Both the position numbers and the translations under genes were made by a program. From positions 1-7,747 of the forward strand of contig USFO01000076.1 of assembly GCA_900553955.1 (NCBI GenBank): DNA of 7,747 nucleotides. Reading direction: 5' to 3'. The notes beneath the pieces are model-generated. The model was not told the origin of the DNA, searched no databases, and saw nothing but the letters and a program-made list of their open reading frames with translations. Of this stretch, positions 1-6,151 are shown piece by piece (position 1 is the first letter of the stretch; each line of letters starts with the position of its first letter). Source of the stretch: an uncultured Oscillospiraceae bacterium. GTDB lineage: Bacteria; Bacillota; Clostridia; Oscillospirales; Ruminococcaceae.

Positions 1-38
1 AACGAAAGAAACCCATCAGGGGTGCGTTTTTGTTCAAG

Positions 39-75
39 TCAGCTTGGCGGAAAACGAAGTTTTTCGACAAGCTGA
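39..75. repeat. Long imperfect hairpin downstream of nrdJ
   Basis: Two 17-nt arms (39-55 and 59-75) are inverted repeats with only two imperfect pairs, around a GAA loop. The outer eight bases, TCAGCTTG and CAAGCTGA, match perfectly. The hairpin lies beyond the nrdJ stop and directly abuts the next one. On the minus strand no clean T-run follows it, so it may be an RNA 3'-end stabiliser or part of a two-hairpin terminator rather than a simple intrinsic terminator. Confidence 0.5.
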
Positions 76-105
76 ATGCCCGAAGCCATGTGCTTCGGGC
101 ATTTT
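75..105. terminator. Perfect 12-bp hairpin, probable nrdJ terminator region
   Basis: AATGCCCGAAGC (75-86) and GCTTCGGGCATT (92-103) form a perfect GC-rich stem with a 5-nt loop, starting 13 bases past the nrdJ stop codon. The best T-run (102-105) follows the stem on the plus strand. On the nrdJ strand the bases after the stem are only weakly T-rich. It could therefore end a rightward gene coming from outside the window, end nrdJ, or do both. The position supports a transcript end; the direction is uncertain. Confidence 0.55.
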
Positions 106-115
106 GTGAGCTTAA

Positions 116-2389
116 TTATCCGCAGTGGCTGAAGCCGCAGTCGCAGACGGTGCAGCCGCCCTCGTGGCGGAGAACCTTGCCGCATTCCGGGCAGTGAAGT
201 CTGTCGTCGGCGCCGAGAATGGGCTTATTGCCCTTGGAAGCGGGCTGGGGCGCGGGCTTTTCCTCCTCGATGAGATCGGGATTTATACCCATGGTTTCGG
301 TTCCGAGAATTTTCGACATCTTCTCAATGGTTCTTGCTATGGCGTCCGGGCAGGAGGTGCATTTCATACCCTGTTGGCGGACGGTGCTCGGGCAGCGAAT
401 TCCCTTGAGCTGAGCGAGGATTTCCTTTTGGGAAATTCCGGAGCGCAGGGCGATGGAAACAAGCCGCGCGGTGGCTTCGGACTGGGAGGGACAGCCGCCA
501 CCCTTGCCGGTACTGGTGAACACCTCGCAAATGCCGTTTTCGTCGCGGTTTACGGTGATGAACAGGCTTCCGCAGCCGATTTTCATCTTTTCGGTGGCTC
601 CCCATGTCATGCCGGGACGGGGACGGGGCATAATGTTCCCGAAAAGGGAGGGCGGAATTTCAAGGGGCTTCTCTTCCTTGGCGGTTCCGGTGGTGAGAAC
701 CTGACTGTCGCGGCTTCCGTCGCGGTAAACGGTGGTTCCCTTGCAGCCGAGCTTGTAGGCGAGCATATACGCTTCCTTGACCTCCTCGCGGGTGGCGGAG
801 TTGGGGAAGTTTATGGTCTTTGAAACGGCGTTGTCGGTGTATTTTTGGAACGCCGCCTGAATGCGGATGTGCCATTCGGGGCTGATGTCGTGGGCGCAGA
901 CGAACACCCGACGGATTTCCGCGGGAATTTCCGGAATATGCGCCAAAGTGCCCTCCTCGGCTATGCGGTGCATAAGAGCTTCGGAGTAAACGCCCGCTTC
1001 CTTGAGCTTTTCCACAAGGAAGTCGTTGCATACAAGGAGCTTGTCCCCATCCATAACGTTTTTGGTGAACGCATACGCGAACATAGGCTCACAGCCACCG
1101 GAGGCGTCCGCAATGATGGAGATGGTTCCGGTGGGGGCGATGGTGGTAATGGTGGCGTTGCGCACCGGCAGGTTCTCTATACCGAAAACAGATTCTTTCC
1201 ATGCCGGGAACACGCCGCGCTCGGCGGCAAGCTCGGCAGAGGCGGCGCGGCCTTCGCTTTGGATAAGGCTCATAACCTCCTCGGCGGCTTTTTCCGCTTC
1301 AACTGAGTTATACGGCACGCCGAGCTTCAGCAGCATATCCGCAAAGCCCATTATGCCGAGACCGATTTTGCGGGTCTTGCGGGTGTTTTCGTCGATTTTG
1401 GGCAGAGGATAGCGGTTCACATCAATGACGTTGTCAAGGAAGTGAACGGCGGTGCGAACAATGCGGGAAAGTCTGTCGTAATCAATGGTGGGAATACCGT
1501 CATCCTCCGCAACGCAAAGCCCGAGGTTGATTGAGCCGAGGTTGCACGCCTCGTAGGGGAGCAGGGGCTGCTCGCCGCAGGGGTTGGTGCTTTCGATTTC
1601 GCCCAGAGCGGGAGTGGGGTTGTAGCGGTTCATTTCGTCAATGAACACAACGCCCGGTTCGCCGTTGCGCCATGCGGCGTCAACGATTTTGTCGAAGACG
1701 GTGCGCGCGTCAAGAGTGCCGCTGACCTCGCCGGTGTGGGGATTGATAAGCTCGTACTCCGTACCGTTTTTCACCGCCTCCATGAACTTGTCGGTGATGG
1801 CGACGGAGATATTGAAGTTATTGATTTCGTCGTTGTTCTCCTTGCAGTCAATGAACTTGAGAATATCAGGGTGGTCGACGCGGAGCATACCCATATTCGC
1901 GCCGCGGCGGGTTCCGCCCTGCTTTACGGCTTCGGTGGCGGCGTTGAACACCTTCATAAAGCTGACCGGACCGGAGGCAACGCCGCCGGTGGAGCGGACT
2001 ATGCTGCCCTCCGGACGGAGGCGGGAGAACGAGAAGCCCGTGCCGCCTCCGGACTGGTGAACAAGGGCGGCGTATTTTACGGTGTCGAAGATATCCGCCA
2101 TGCTGTCCTCCACCGGAAGCACGAAGCAAGCGGAAAGCTGACCCAGCGGGCGGCCTGCGTTCATCAGCGTAGGCGAGTTCGGCATGAACTCGCGAGAGGT
2201 CATCATGTCGTAGAATTGTCCCTCAAGCTCTTTGATTTCATCCCCGGTGCTGCCGTAAGCGGCGTCGGCCTCCGCTATGGCAGAAGCCACCCTGTGAAAA
2301 AGCTCGTCTATGGTTTCTGTAACTTTGCCGTCCTGATCCTTCGCAAGGTATCTGCGCTCAAGAACGGTTTTCGCGTTTGCGGTAAACAT
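116..2389 (-). CDS. nrdJ: Adenosylcobalamin-dependent (class II) ribonucleotide reductase
   Basis: Reduces ribonucleotides to deoxyribonucleotides in the cytosol, using adenosylcobalamin to make the thiyl radical, so no oxygen is needed. The 757-residue protein is full length. The NPCGEQ finger-loop motif is at 269-274, with C271 the expected thiyl-radical cysteine and N269 and E273 the catalytic partners. C88 (SACFVLP) and C282 (EACNLGS) are the expected active-site redox pair. A phosphate-binding type loop, APTGTIS, is at 418-424. A TSCPD domain lies at about 600-690, with the motif itself at 678-682. After a proline- and lysine-rich linker (about 708-725) comes a cysteine-rich tail (C733, C736, C746, C749, C751, C756), like the zinc-finger arm that supports turnover in many class II enzymes. 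The ATG is preceded by a GAGGGGG ribosome binding site, and the N-terminus (VLERRYLAKD) matches the family start. The gene is monocistronic and divergent from the HTH operon. Its predicted leader is about 27 nt, leaving no room for a cobalamin riboswitch. Confidence 0.97.
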   Translation of the reverse strand: MFTANAKTVLERRYLAKDQDGKVTETIDELFHRVASAIAEADAAYGSTGDEIKELEGQFYDMMTSREFMPNSPTLMNAGRPLGQLSACFVLPVEDSMADIFDTVKYAALVHQSGGGTGFSFSRLRPEGSIVRSTGGVASGPVSFMKVFNAATEAVKQGGTRRGANMGMLRVDHPDILKFIDCKENNDEINNFNISVAITDKFMEAVKNGTEYELINPHTGEVSGTLDARTVFDKIVDAAWRNGEPGVVFIDEMNRYNPTPALGEIESTNPCGEQPLLPYEACNLGSINLGLCVAEDDGIPTIDYDRLSRIVRTAVHFLDNVIDVNRYPLPKIDENTRKTRKIGLGIMGFADMLLKLGVPYNSVEAEKAAEEVMSLIQSEGRAASAELAAERGVFPAWKESVFGIENLPVRNATITTIAPTGTISIIADASGGCEPMFAYAFTKNVMDGDKLLVCNDFLVEKLKEAGVYSEALMHRIAEEGTLAHIPEIPAEIRRVFVCAHDISPEWHIRIQAAFQKYTDNAVSKTINFPNSATREEVKEAYMLAYKLGCKGTTVYRDGSRDSQVLTTGTAKEEKPLEIPPSLFGNIMPRPRPGMTWGATEKMKIGCGSLFITVNRDENGICEVFTSTGKGGGCPSQSEATARLVSIALRSGISQKEILAQLKGIRCPSTVRQQGMKCTSCPDAIARTIEKMSKILGTETMGINPDLIEEEKPAPQPASKGNKPILGADDRLHCPECGKVLRHEGGCTVCDCGFSHCG

Positions 2390-2422
2390 CTTTTTCCCCC
2401 TCTTTTTGTTATATTAAATAAC

Positions 2423-2431
2423 ATTATATCA
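2423..2431 (-). promoter_or_regulatory. Extended -10 promoter of nrdJ
   Basis: Read on the minus strand this is TGATATAAT, a full extended -10 (TGn plus TATAAT). The -35 region 17 bp upstream (TTCCTT) is poor, which an extended -10 commonly compensates. Transcription would start near 2416, leaving a leader of roughly 27 nt before the nrdJ ATG. Confidence 0.7.
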
Positions 2432-2498
2432 TTTTTTTGTGCCGAAAGGAACTGCGGGCAATATAGATTTTTGAGGGCAAAAACTAAAAAAGTTCTGC

Positions 2499-2522
2499 GA
2501 TTTTTCACAATGTGGAAAAATC
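2499..2522. promoter_or_regulatory. Inverted repeat, candidate operator between divergent promoters
   Basis: GATTTTTC (2499-2506) and GAAAAATC (2515-2522) are perfect 8-bp inverted arms around an 8-nt centre. A further direct copy, GATTTTTG, lies at 2466-2473. The dyad sits between the nrdJ promoter and the -35 of the rightward HTH operon, about 43 bp upstream of that -35. Size and position suit a dimeric regulator, possibly the HTH protein itself. AT-rich sequence makes chance repeats easier, so this is tentative. Confidence 0.35.
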
Positions 2523-2564
2523 CTTTATCAAGCTTAATGTTAAAAATTTAATTCTAATTCCCTA

Positions 2565-2593
2565 TTGACATATGAAAAAATATGAAATATAAT
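2565..2593 (+). promoter_or_regulatory. Consensus sigma-A promoter of the HTH-metallopeptidase operon
   Basis: TTGACA (2565-2570) and TATAAT (2588-2593) are both perfect matches separated by exactly 17 bp. Transcription should begin at about 2600. That puts the ATG at 2602 essentially at the RNA 5' end and supports the downstream ATG at 2623 as the true start. Confidence 0.9.
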
Positions 2594-2613
2594 GAAAACA
2601 AATGAATAAGTAC

Positions 2614-2618
2614 GGAGG
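2614..2618 (+). promoter_or_regulatory. Ribosome binding site that sets the HTH gene start
   Basis: GGAGG lies 4 nt before the ATG at 2623. The in-frame ATG at 2602 has no ribosome binding site and falls at the predicted transcription start, so the downstream start is preferred. Confidence 0.75.
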
Positions 2619-2622
2619 GCGT

Positions 2623-3069
2623 ATGGACGAATTTGATAAACTTTATACAGTTGACGAGGTTGCACAGATGACCAGACTGACAAGCCGAACCATCCGCAAT
2701 TATATAAAAAGAGGGCTGCTCCGGGGCAAAAAAGTCGGCGGGCAGTGGCGCTTTTCCCAAAGCGACATTGAAAATCTGATGAGCATCAGCACCGCTGCCG
2801 CAAAAATGAGTAGCGCAAACCACCGGGATGTGCTGAATTTTATTGACAGAACCGGGCCGCACACCGCGCAGGTCTGTGCCGTGGCGGATTTGCAGCTTTC
2901 GCAGGGCGCGGCGGAAAAGCTGGCGCAGAAAATCTGCAAAATTGCTTCCCGGACGGCGGACGAAAAGCTGCGCTTCCACTATGAATACATTGAGGCGGAG
3001 CAAACTGCGCGCTTCACGGTTTTCGGCGCGCCGAGTTTTGTCGCGGCGGTTATGGAGGTGCTTTCATGA
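2623..3069 (+). CDS. Excisionase/MerR-type helix-turn-helix protein with unknown C-terminal domain
   Basis: A 148-residue probable DNA-binding regulator. Residues 8-52 form a winged-helix excisionase/HTH_17-like domain: YTVDEVAQMTRLTSRTIRNY is the helix-turn-helix, and the following GGQWRFSQSDIENLM is the typical wing and closing helix. Residues about 66-148 are a compact domain I do not recognise; the end looks like beta-beta-helix (FHYEYIEAEQTARFTVFGAP, then a helix). This half could bind a ligand, a partner or another subunit. There is no signal peptide or membrane segment, so it should be cytosolic. The ATG at 2623 is chosen for its GGAGG site; starting at 2602 would add seven residues. 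The stop overlaps the start of the next gene (ATGA), so the two are translationally coupled. A role as regulator of its own operon or of nrdJ is inference from position only. Confidence 0.85.
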   Translation: MDEFDKLYTVDEVAQMTRLTSRTIRNYIKRGLLRGKKVGGQWRFSQSDIENLMSISTAAAKMSSANHRDVLNFIDRTGPHTAQVCAVADLQLSQGAAEKLAQKICKIASRTADEKLRFHYEYIEAEQTARFTVFGAPSFVAAVMEVLS

Positions 3070-4100
3070 ACCTTTCGGAAATGTACGCGCACGCCGAGGA
3101 AGCGCTTTCCCGTGTTGATTTTGAGAAGATTTTTCCGGGTTTTCACAGGTTTGATTTTGCGCTTTATACAAGCGGCGAAGTCTGCCTGAACGGCGAAATT
3201 CTGCCGCGGGACGAGCGCTTTTGCGGCAACACCGCCATTGATTTTGACGGCAGGCAGATCGCCATCTGGGATATTGAACTTGACCCGGTGGAGGACACGG
3301 AGCGACTTGCCGCTTCGCTTGTGCACGAGATGCTCCACTGCCGCCAGAAAGCCTTAGGCGAGCGGCGCTTTCCGTCCGACCTCGCACTGCTTGATTACCC
3401 CACCGATGAGGTGAATTTGAGGGAAAAGCACAGCGAAAATCTTTGCTTGGCGGAATGCTTTGAGCACGAAAGCCGCAGCGCCCTTGAAAAATTCTGCGCC
3501 ATACGGAATGCGCGCATAAAGCTCCATCCAAAAGCGGCGCGGCAGGAGCTTTTTGCCGAAACCATCGAGGGCACAGCGGAATACGCCGGGCTTTGCGCAC
3601 TGCGGCAGCTTGATGAAGGCAAATTTCGCCGCGAAGCGGAGGTTTACGCGGAAAAGCTCAAGAGCTGCGGCAAAATTTTGCTTGACCCGCGGCGTATGAC
3701 CTATTTTTCCGGCGCGGTGTTCCTGCTTTGCCTTGCAAAGCTTGGCATTGCCGTAAAAAACGACTTCGGGAGCGAGCTTTCGCTCTATGAGCAGAACCGC
3801 ATAACCGAAAAAGCGGAACTTTCCGGCGCGGAATACGCCTTTATAGCGCCGCTTTGCGCGGCGGATTTTTCCGCGAAGGCGGAAAAAATCGCGGCGCATA
3901 TTGCCGCCGCACACTTCGTGGAATGCGCCGCGCGCATTTGCGGCTACGACCCGATGAATATGTTCCGCCGGGGAAACAAAATCTATTGCAGCCACTTCGT
4001 TTTTCTCGACTGCGGCGACAGAACCAAGAGCATTTTTGAACCGACGGTGCTGGAGCTTGAGGACGGAAGCAATGACAGGATAAGCGGGTACTGGCGGTGA
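3066..4100 (+). CDS. Putative cytosolic zinc metallopeptidase (gluzincin-like)
   Basis: A 344-residue protein of unrecognised family with zinc-peptidase hallmarks. HEMLH at 87-91, in the helix LAASLVHEMLHCRQ, fits HExxH, giving zinc ligands H87 and H91 and catalytic base E88. EGTAEY at 168-173 matches the EGxAEY helix of MA-clan gluzincins, where a glutamate supplies the third ligand. A later segment, RRMTYFSGAVFLL (209-221), could place Tyr213 near the active site. The gap between the two motifs is about 75 residues, much longer than in thermolysin-type enzymes and unlike ImmA/IrrE proteases. No signal peptide or membrane helix is visible. The protein has about 14 cysteines, high for a cytosolic protein. 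A GGAGG site lies 7 nt before the ATG, which overlaps the HTH stop. Peptidase activity is inferred from motifs; the substrate is unknown. The cotranscribed HTH protein is one conceivable target, by analogy with repressor-protease pairs. The gene is convergent with the MATE gene. Confidence 0.8.
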   Translation: MNLSEMYAHAEEALSRVDFEKIFPGFHRFDFALYTSGEVCLNGEILPRDERFCGNTAIDFDGRQIAIWDIELDPVEDTERLAASLVHEMLHCRQKALGERRFPSDLALLDYPTDEVNLREKHSENLCLAECFEHESRSALEKFCAIRNARIKLHPKAARQELFAETIEGTAEYAGLCALRQLDEGKFRREAEVYAEKLKSCGKILLDPRRMTYFSGAVFLLCLAKLGIAVKNDFGSELSLYEQNRITEKAELSGAEYAFIAPLCAADFSAKAEKIAAHIAAAHFVECAARICGYDPMNMFRRGNKIYCSHFVFLDCGDRTKSIFEPTVLELEDGSNDRISGYWR

Positions 4101-4175
4101 TGATAGTCGCCGCAGGCGAAAAGTTATGTCGCCGTTTCACGGAGGTTATGTCCGCGGCGCAGCCACAATCGCCCG

Positions 4176-4216
4176 AAAACAAAAACGCTCCCTTGCCAAT
4201 CGGCAGGGGAGCGTTT
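4176..4216 (-). terminator. Intrinsic terminator after the MATE pump gene
   Basis: Arms at 4183-4197 and 4202-4216 form a 15-bp stem with one G-U type pair and an AATC loop. On the minus strand the stem is followed by a T-rich run (complement of 4176-4185), the classic intrinsic terminator form, 10 bases past the pump gene stop. On the plus strand only TTT follows, so it may act weakly for the convergent metallopeptidase gene. Confidence 0.88.
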
Positions 4217-4226
4217 GCTGTAATCG

Positions 4227-5558
4227 TTATGCGTAGTGGTATTTTTTTCGCAGCTTTACGAGGAAGAACAGCGTCACGCAGAACGCGAGTATATCCGCGG
4301 CTGTGATGGACATCCACACGCCGTCAAGCTTGAAGATGAGGGGCAGCAGCAGCACCGTGGAGGTCTGGAACACGAGGGTTCGCATAAACGAGATAACGGC
4401 GGAGACAATGCCGTTGTTCAGCGCCGTAAAGAAGGACGAAGCGAAGATGTTCGTGCCTGCGAAGAGATAGCAAATGGAGCCAATATAGAAGCAGCGGCAG
4501 GTCATTTCGAGCAGCACCGGATCATAGCCGACAAAAAGCTTACCCAGCGGCACGGCGGTAATTTCGCCGAGAATCAGCATGATTACGCCGAAAAAGGCGT
4601 TTACCGTGACGCCCTTGCGGAAAAGGTTCTTCAGTTCGTCGTAGTTCTTCGCGCCGTAGTGGTAGCTTACGATGGGGGCGCTGCCGATGGCGTAGCCGAT
4701 GAAAATTGCCACGAAAACAAAGCTTACATACATAAATACGCCATAGGCGGAAACGCCGTCCTGACCGACATATTCCATCAGCTTTTTGTTATAGAGTATA
4801 GATACTATTGAAGCGGAAATGTTGCTCACAAGCTCGGAGGAGCCGTTTGTGCAGGCGTTTAGGAACACCTTGCCGTAGAACTTGGTTTTGCCGATGCGCA
4901 AAAGGCTGCTGTTCGGCAGAAGAAAGTAGACGAGCGGGATAATGCCGCCCACAATCTGGCTGATGACCGTCGCCCAGGCGGCGCCCGCAAGACCAAGGCT
5001 CAGAACGCCGACCATGAGGTAGTCAAGGAACATATTCGTGCAGCCCGCAAGCACCGTTACCGCGAAGCCGAGATGCGGCTTTTGTGCGGTTATCATCAGT
5101 GCCTGGAACAGGTTCTGGAGCATGAACGGCAGCATTCCGATAAGCAGAATGGTGGCGTAGGTGATACAGTGCTCAACCATGCTTTCGTCCGCGCCCATAA
5201 GGATGGAAAGCGGGCGCAGGAACGGAATGGTTACCGCGGAGGAAACGGAGGCGATGACTATTGTTGCGATTACAAGCATGGAAAAGTACTTGTTCGCGCG
5301 TTCCTTGTCACCCTCGCCCATGGTTTTGCCCACGATGGCGGAACCGCCGGCGCCGAGCATAAAACCGAGGGAGGCGATTATCTGCACAAGCGGGTAAATC
5401 AGGTTAAGCGCAGCGAAAGGTGTTTTGCCGACATAGTTCGAGACGAAAAATCCGTCCACAACGCTATATATGGAAGTAAAAACCATCATGCAGATGGACG
5501 GCAAAACAAATCGGAACAGCTTTTTATAGTCAAAGTGGTCCGAAAGCTGTATGTTCAT
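4227..5558 (-). CDS. MATE-family multidrug efflux pump, MepA-like
   Basis: A 443-residue inner-membrane antiporter predicted to export drugs or toxic cations using a sodium or proton gradient. The sequence is almost entirely hydrophobic helices, consistent with 12 membrane segments in two homologous halves. Family features include TM1 with SIYSVVDGFFVSNYVG (29-44, acidic D35), the loop GAGGSAIVGKTMGEGD (69-84) after TM2, QNLFQALMITAQKPHLG (148-164), and the second-half counterpart GYAIGSAPIVSYHYGAKN (288-305). The length is normal for the family and the C-terminus ends in a short basic tail. The start has GGAGG 7 nt upstream and overlaps the marR stop by ATGA, so the pump is translationally coupled to its likely regulator. 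Transcription probably comes from the marR promoter and ends at the hairpin just beyond the stop. The exported substrate cannot be read from sequence. Confidence 0.95.
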   Translation of the reverse strand: MNIQLSDHFDYKKLFRFVLPSICMMVFTSIYSVVDGFFVSNYVGKTPFAALNLIYPLVQIIASLGFMLGAGGSAIVGKTMGEGDKERANKYFSMLVIATIVIASVSSAVTIPFLRPLSILMGADESMVEHCITYATILLIGMLPFMLQNLFQALMITAQKPHLGFAVTVLAGCTNMFLDYLMVGVLSLGLAGAAWATVISQIVGGIIPLVYFLLPNSSLLRIGKTKFYGKVFLNACTNGSSELVSNISASIVSILYNKKLMEYVGQDGVSAYGVFMYVSFVFVAIFIGYAIGSAPIVSYHYGAKNYDELKNLFRKGVTVNAFFGVIMLILGEITAVPLGKLFVGYDPVLLEMTCRCFYIGSICYLFAGTNIFASSFFTALNNGIVSAVISFMRTLVFQTSTVLLLPLIFKLDGVWMSITAADILAFCVTLFFLVKLRKKYHYA

Positions 5559-6010
5559 ACTTCATCCTCCAAAATCTTATCAAATTCGCTTTCCAAAGCG
5601 TCAACATGCTTTTTGTTCAGCAGTATAAGCTGTTGCCGTTCCTCCGGGGAGAGTGCGGCGAACGCCGCACATTCCGCAGCGTAAACCCGAGCCGCGGTTT
5701 TGGCGCAAAGTTCTTCTCCTGCGGGGGTAAAGGCTATCAGCTTTTCACGAAAGTTGTTTGGCGAAGGCTCCGTTTTAACGAAGCCTTTGGCAGAAACCTG
5801 TTTTACGCAGGAATTAACCGTCTGCTTGCTCAGGTACCATATGTCGCAGAGCTCTTTTTGGGTGCACGGCCGCCCAAGTTGATTGATTCCGCAGAGAATG
5901 TCAAGGGTTGCATCCGAAAGGCCGAATTTTTCCGCCAGCGGATGATACAAATTTGTGCATCGGCTGAAAATGCCGTCAATTTGTGCAAGTTGATCTTTTA
6001 CAGTATCTAT
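5555..6010 (-). CDS. MarR-family regulator of the MATE pump, non-canonical start
   Basis: A winged-helix MarR-type protein, probably a repressor relieved by the compounds the pump exports. Counting from the AUA at 6010 (151 residues), the HTH covers about 48-72 (CTQKELCDIWYLSKQTVNSC), the wing 77-98 (FVKTEPSPNNFREK, then LIAFTPAG), and a long C-terminal helix follows. The only canonical in-frame start is the TTG at 5950. It lacks a ribosome binding site and removes the first dimerisation helix (LAQIDGIFSRCTNLYHPLAE). The reading frame stays open and MarR-like to 6013, where a TGA closes it. A perfect GGAGG (6019-6023) is 8 nt from AUA 6008-6010, but only 1 nt from an out-of-frame ATG at 6015-6017. 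So the gene uses an AUA start, has lost its ATG by point mutation, or carries a one-base indel in the A5 run. An annotation restricted to canonical starts would be 5555-5950. The stop overlaps the MATE start. Confidence 0.85.
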   Translation of the reverse strand: MDTVKDQLAQIDGIFSRCTNLYHPLAEKFGLSDATLDILCGINQLGRPCTQKELCDIWYLSKQTVNSCVKQVSAKGFVKTEPSPNNFREKLIAFTPAGEELCAKTAARVYAAECAAFAALSPEERQQLILLNKKHVDALESEFDKILEDEV

Positions 6011-6018
6011 TTTTCATT

Positions 6019-6023
6019 CCTCC
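6019..6023 (-). promoter_or_regulatory. Ribosome binding site of marR, mismatched to any canonical start
   Basis: GGAGG on the minus strand is ideally spaced (8 nt) only for an AUA codon in the MarR frame. The nearby ATG (6015-6017) is 1 nt away and opens a 13-codon out-of-frame peptide ending at 5976. The TTG at 5950 is far downstream. This site is the main evidence that translation was meant to begin near 6010. Confidence 0.75.
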
Positions 6024-6043
6024 GTAAAAAAGTGTACCCGGTT

Positions 6044-6072
6044 ATTATAGTACGATTTAGGACTGATGTCAA
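6044..6072 (-). promoter_or_regulatory. Consensus sigma-A promoter of marR-MATE
   Basis: On the minus strand TTGACA (complement of 6067-6072) and TATAAT (complement of 6044-6049) are perfect and 17 bp apart. The predicted transcription start is near 6037, giving a leader of about 27 nt that contains the GGAGG. Such a strong promoter normally needs a repressor; MarR binding within or next to it is likely, but I see no convincing perfect operator dyad. Confidence 0.9.
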
Positions 6073-6111
6073 CAGATTTTTTTCTTCAAAAAGAAAAATT
6101 TTACCCTGGAA

Positions 6112-6151
6112 CGCAAAAAAGCGGCGCTCACCGGAGCACCGCTTTTTTGCG
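6112..6151. terminator. Strong bidirectional hairpin terminator
   Basis: CGCAAAAAAGCGGCGCTC (6112-6129) and its near-perfect inverted copy (6134-6151) form an 18-bp stem with one mismatch and an ACCG loop. A- and T-runs lie inside the stem, so either strand presents GC stem then T6. It probably ends leftward transcripts from the LuxR-type gene, about 300 nt beyond its stop, just before the marR promoter. Confidence 0.8.

Noticed and set aside
1..38. Terminator-like element at the left edge (ACCC / GGGT with a following T-run at 27-31)
   Set aside because: The visible stem is only 4 bp with asymmetric flanks and is cut by the window edge, so it cannot be judged.
125..2551. Several long plus-strand reading frames opposite nrdJ (for example 125-823, 845-1306, 1736-2551)
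   Set aside because: They are antisense shadows of a complete, motif-rich nrdJ; their translations are Gly/Ala/His-rich, resemble no family, and they have no ribosome binding sites or promoters.
2602..2622. Upstream ATG at 2602 as the HTH protein start
   Set aside because: It falls at the predicted transcription start and has no ribosome binding site; the ATG at 2623 has GGAGG 4 nt upstream and begins just before the conserved HTH.
2390..2622. Cobalamin riboswitch or NrdR boxes controlling nrdJ
   Set aside because: The predicted leader is only about 27 nt and I see no pair of NrdR-type 16-bp boxes near the promoter.
4097..4306. 69-codon plus-strand frame after the metallopeptidase gene
   Set aside because: It runs through the terminator hairpin and into the antisense of the MATE gene, with low-complexity Arg-rich translation.
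5976..6017. 13-codon leader peptide from the out-of-frame ATG before marR
   Set aside because: Its ATG is only 1 nt from GGAGG, which is too close for efficient initiation, and it has no attenuator-like codon run; it is better explained as part of the marR start anomaly.
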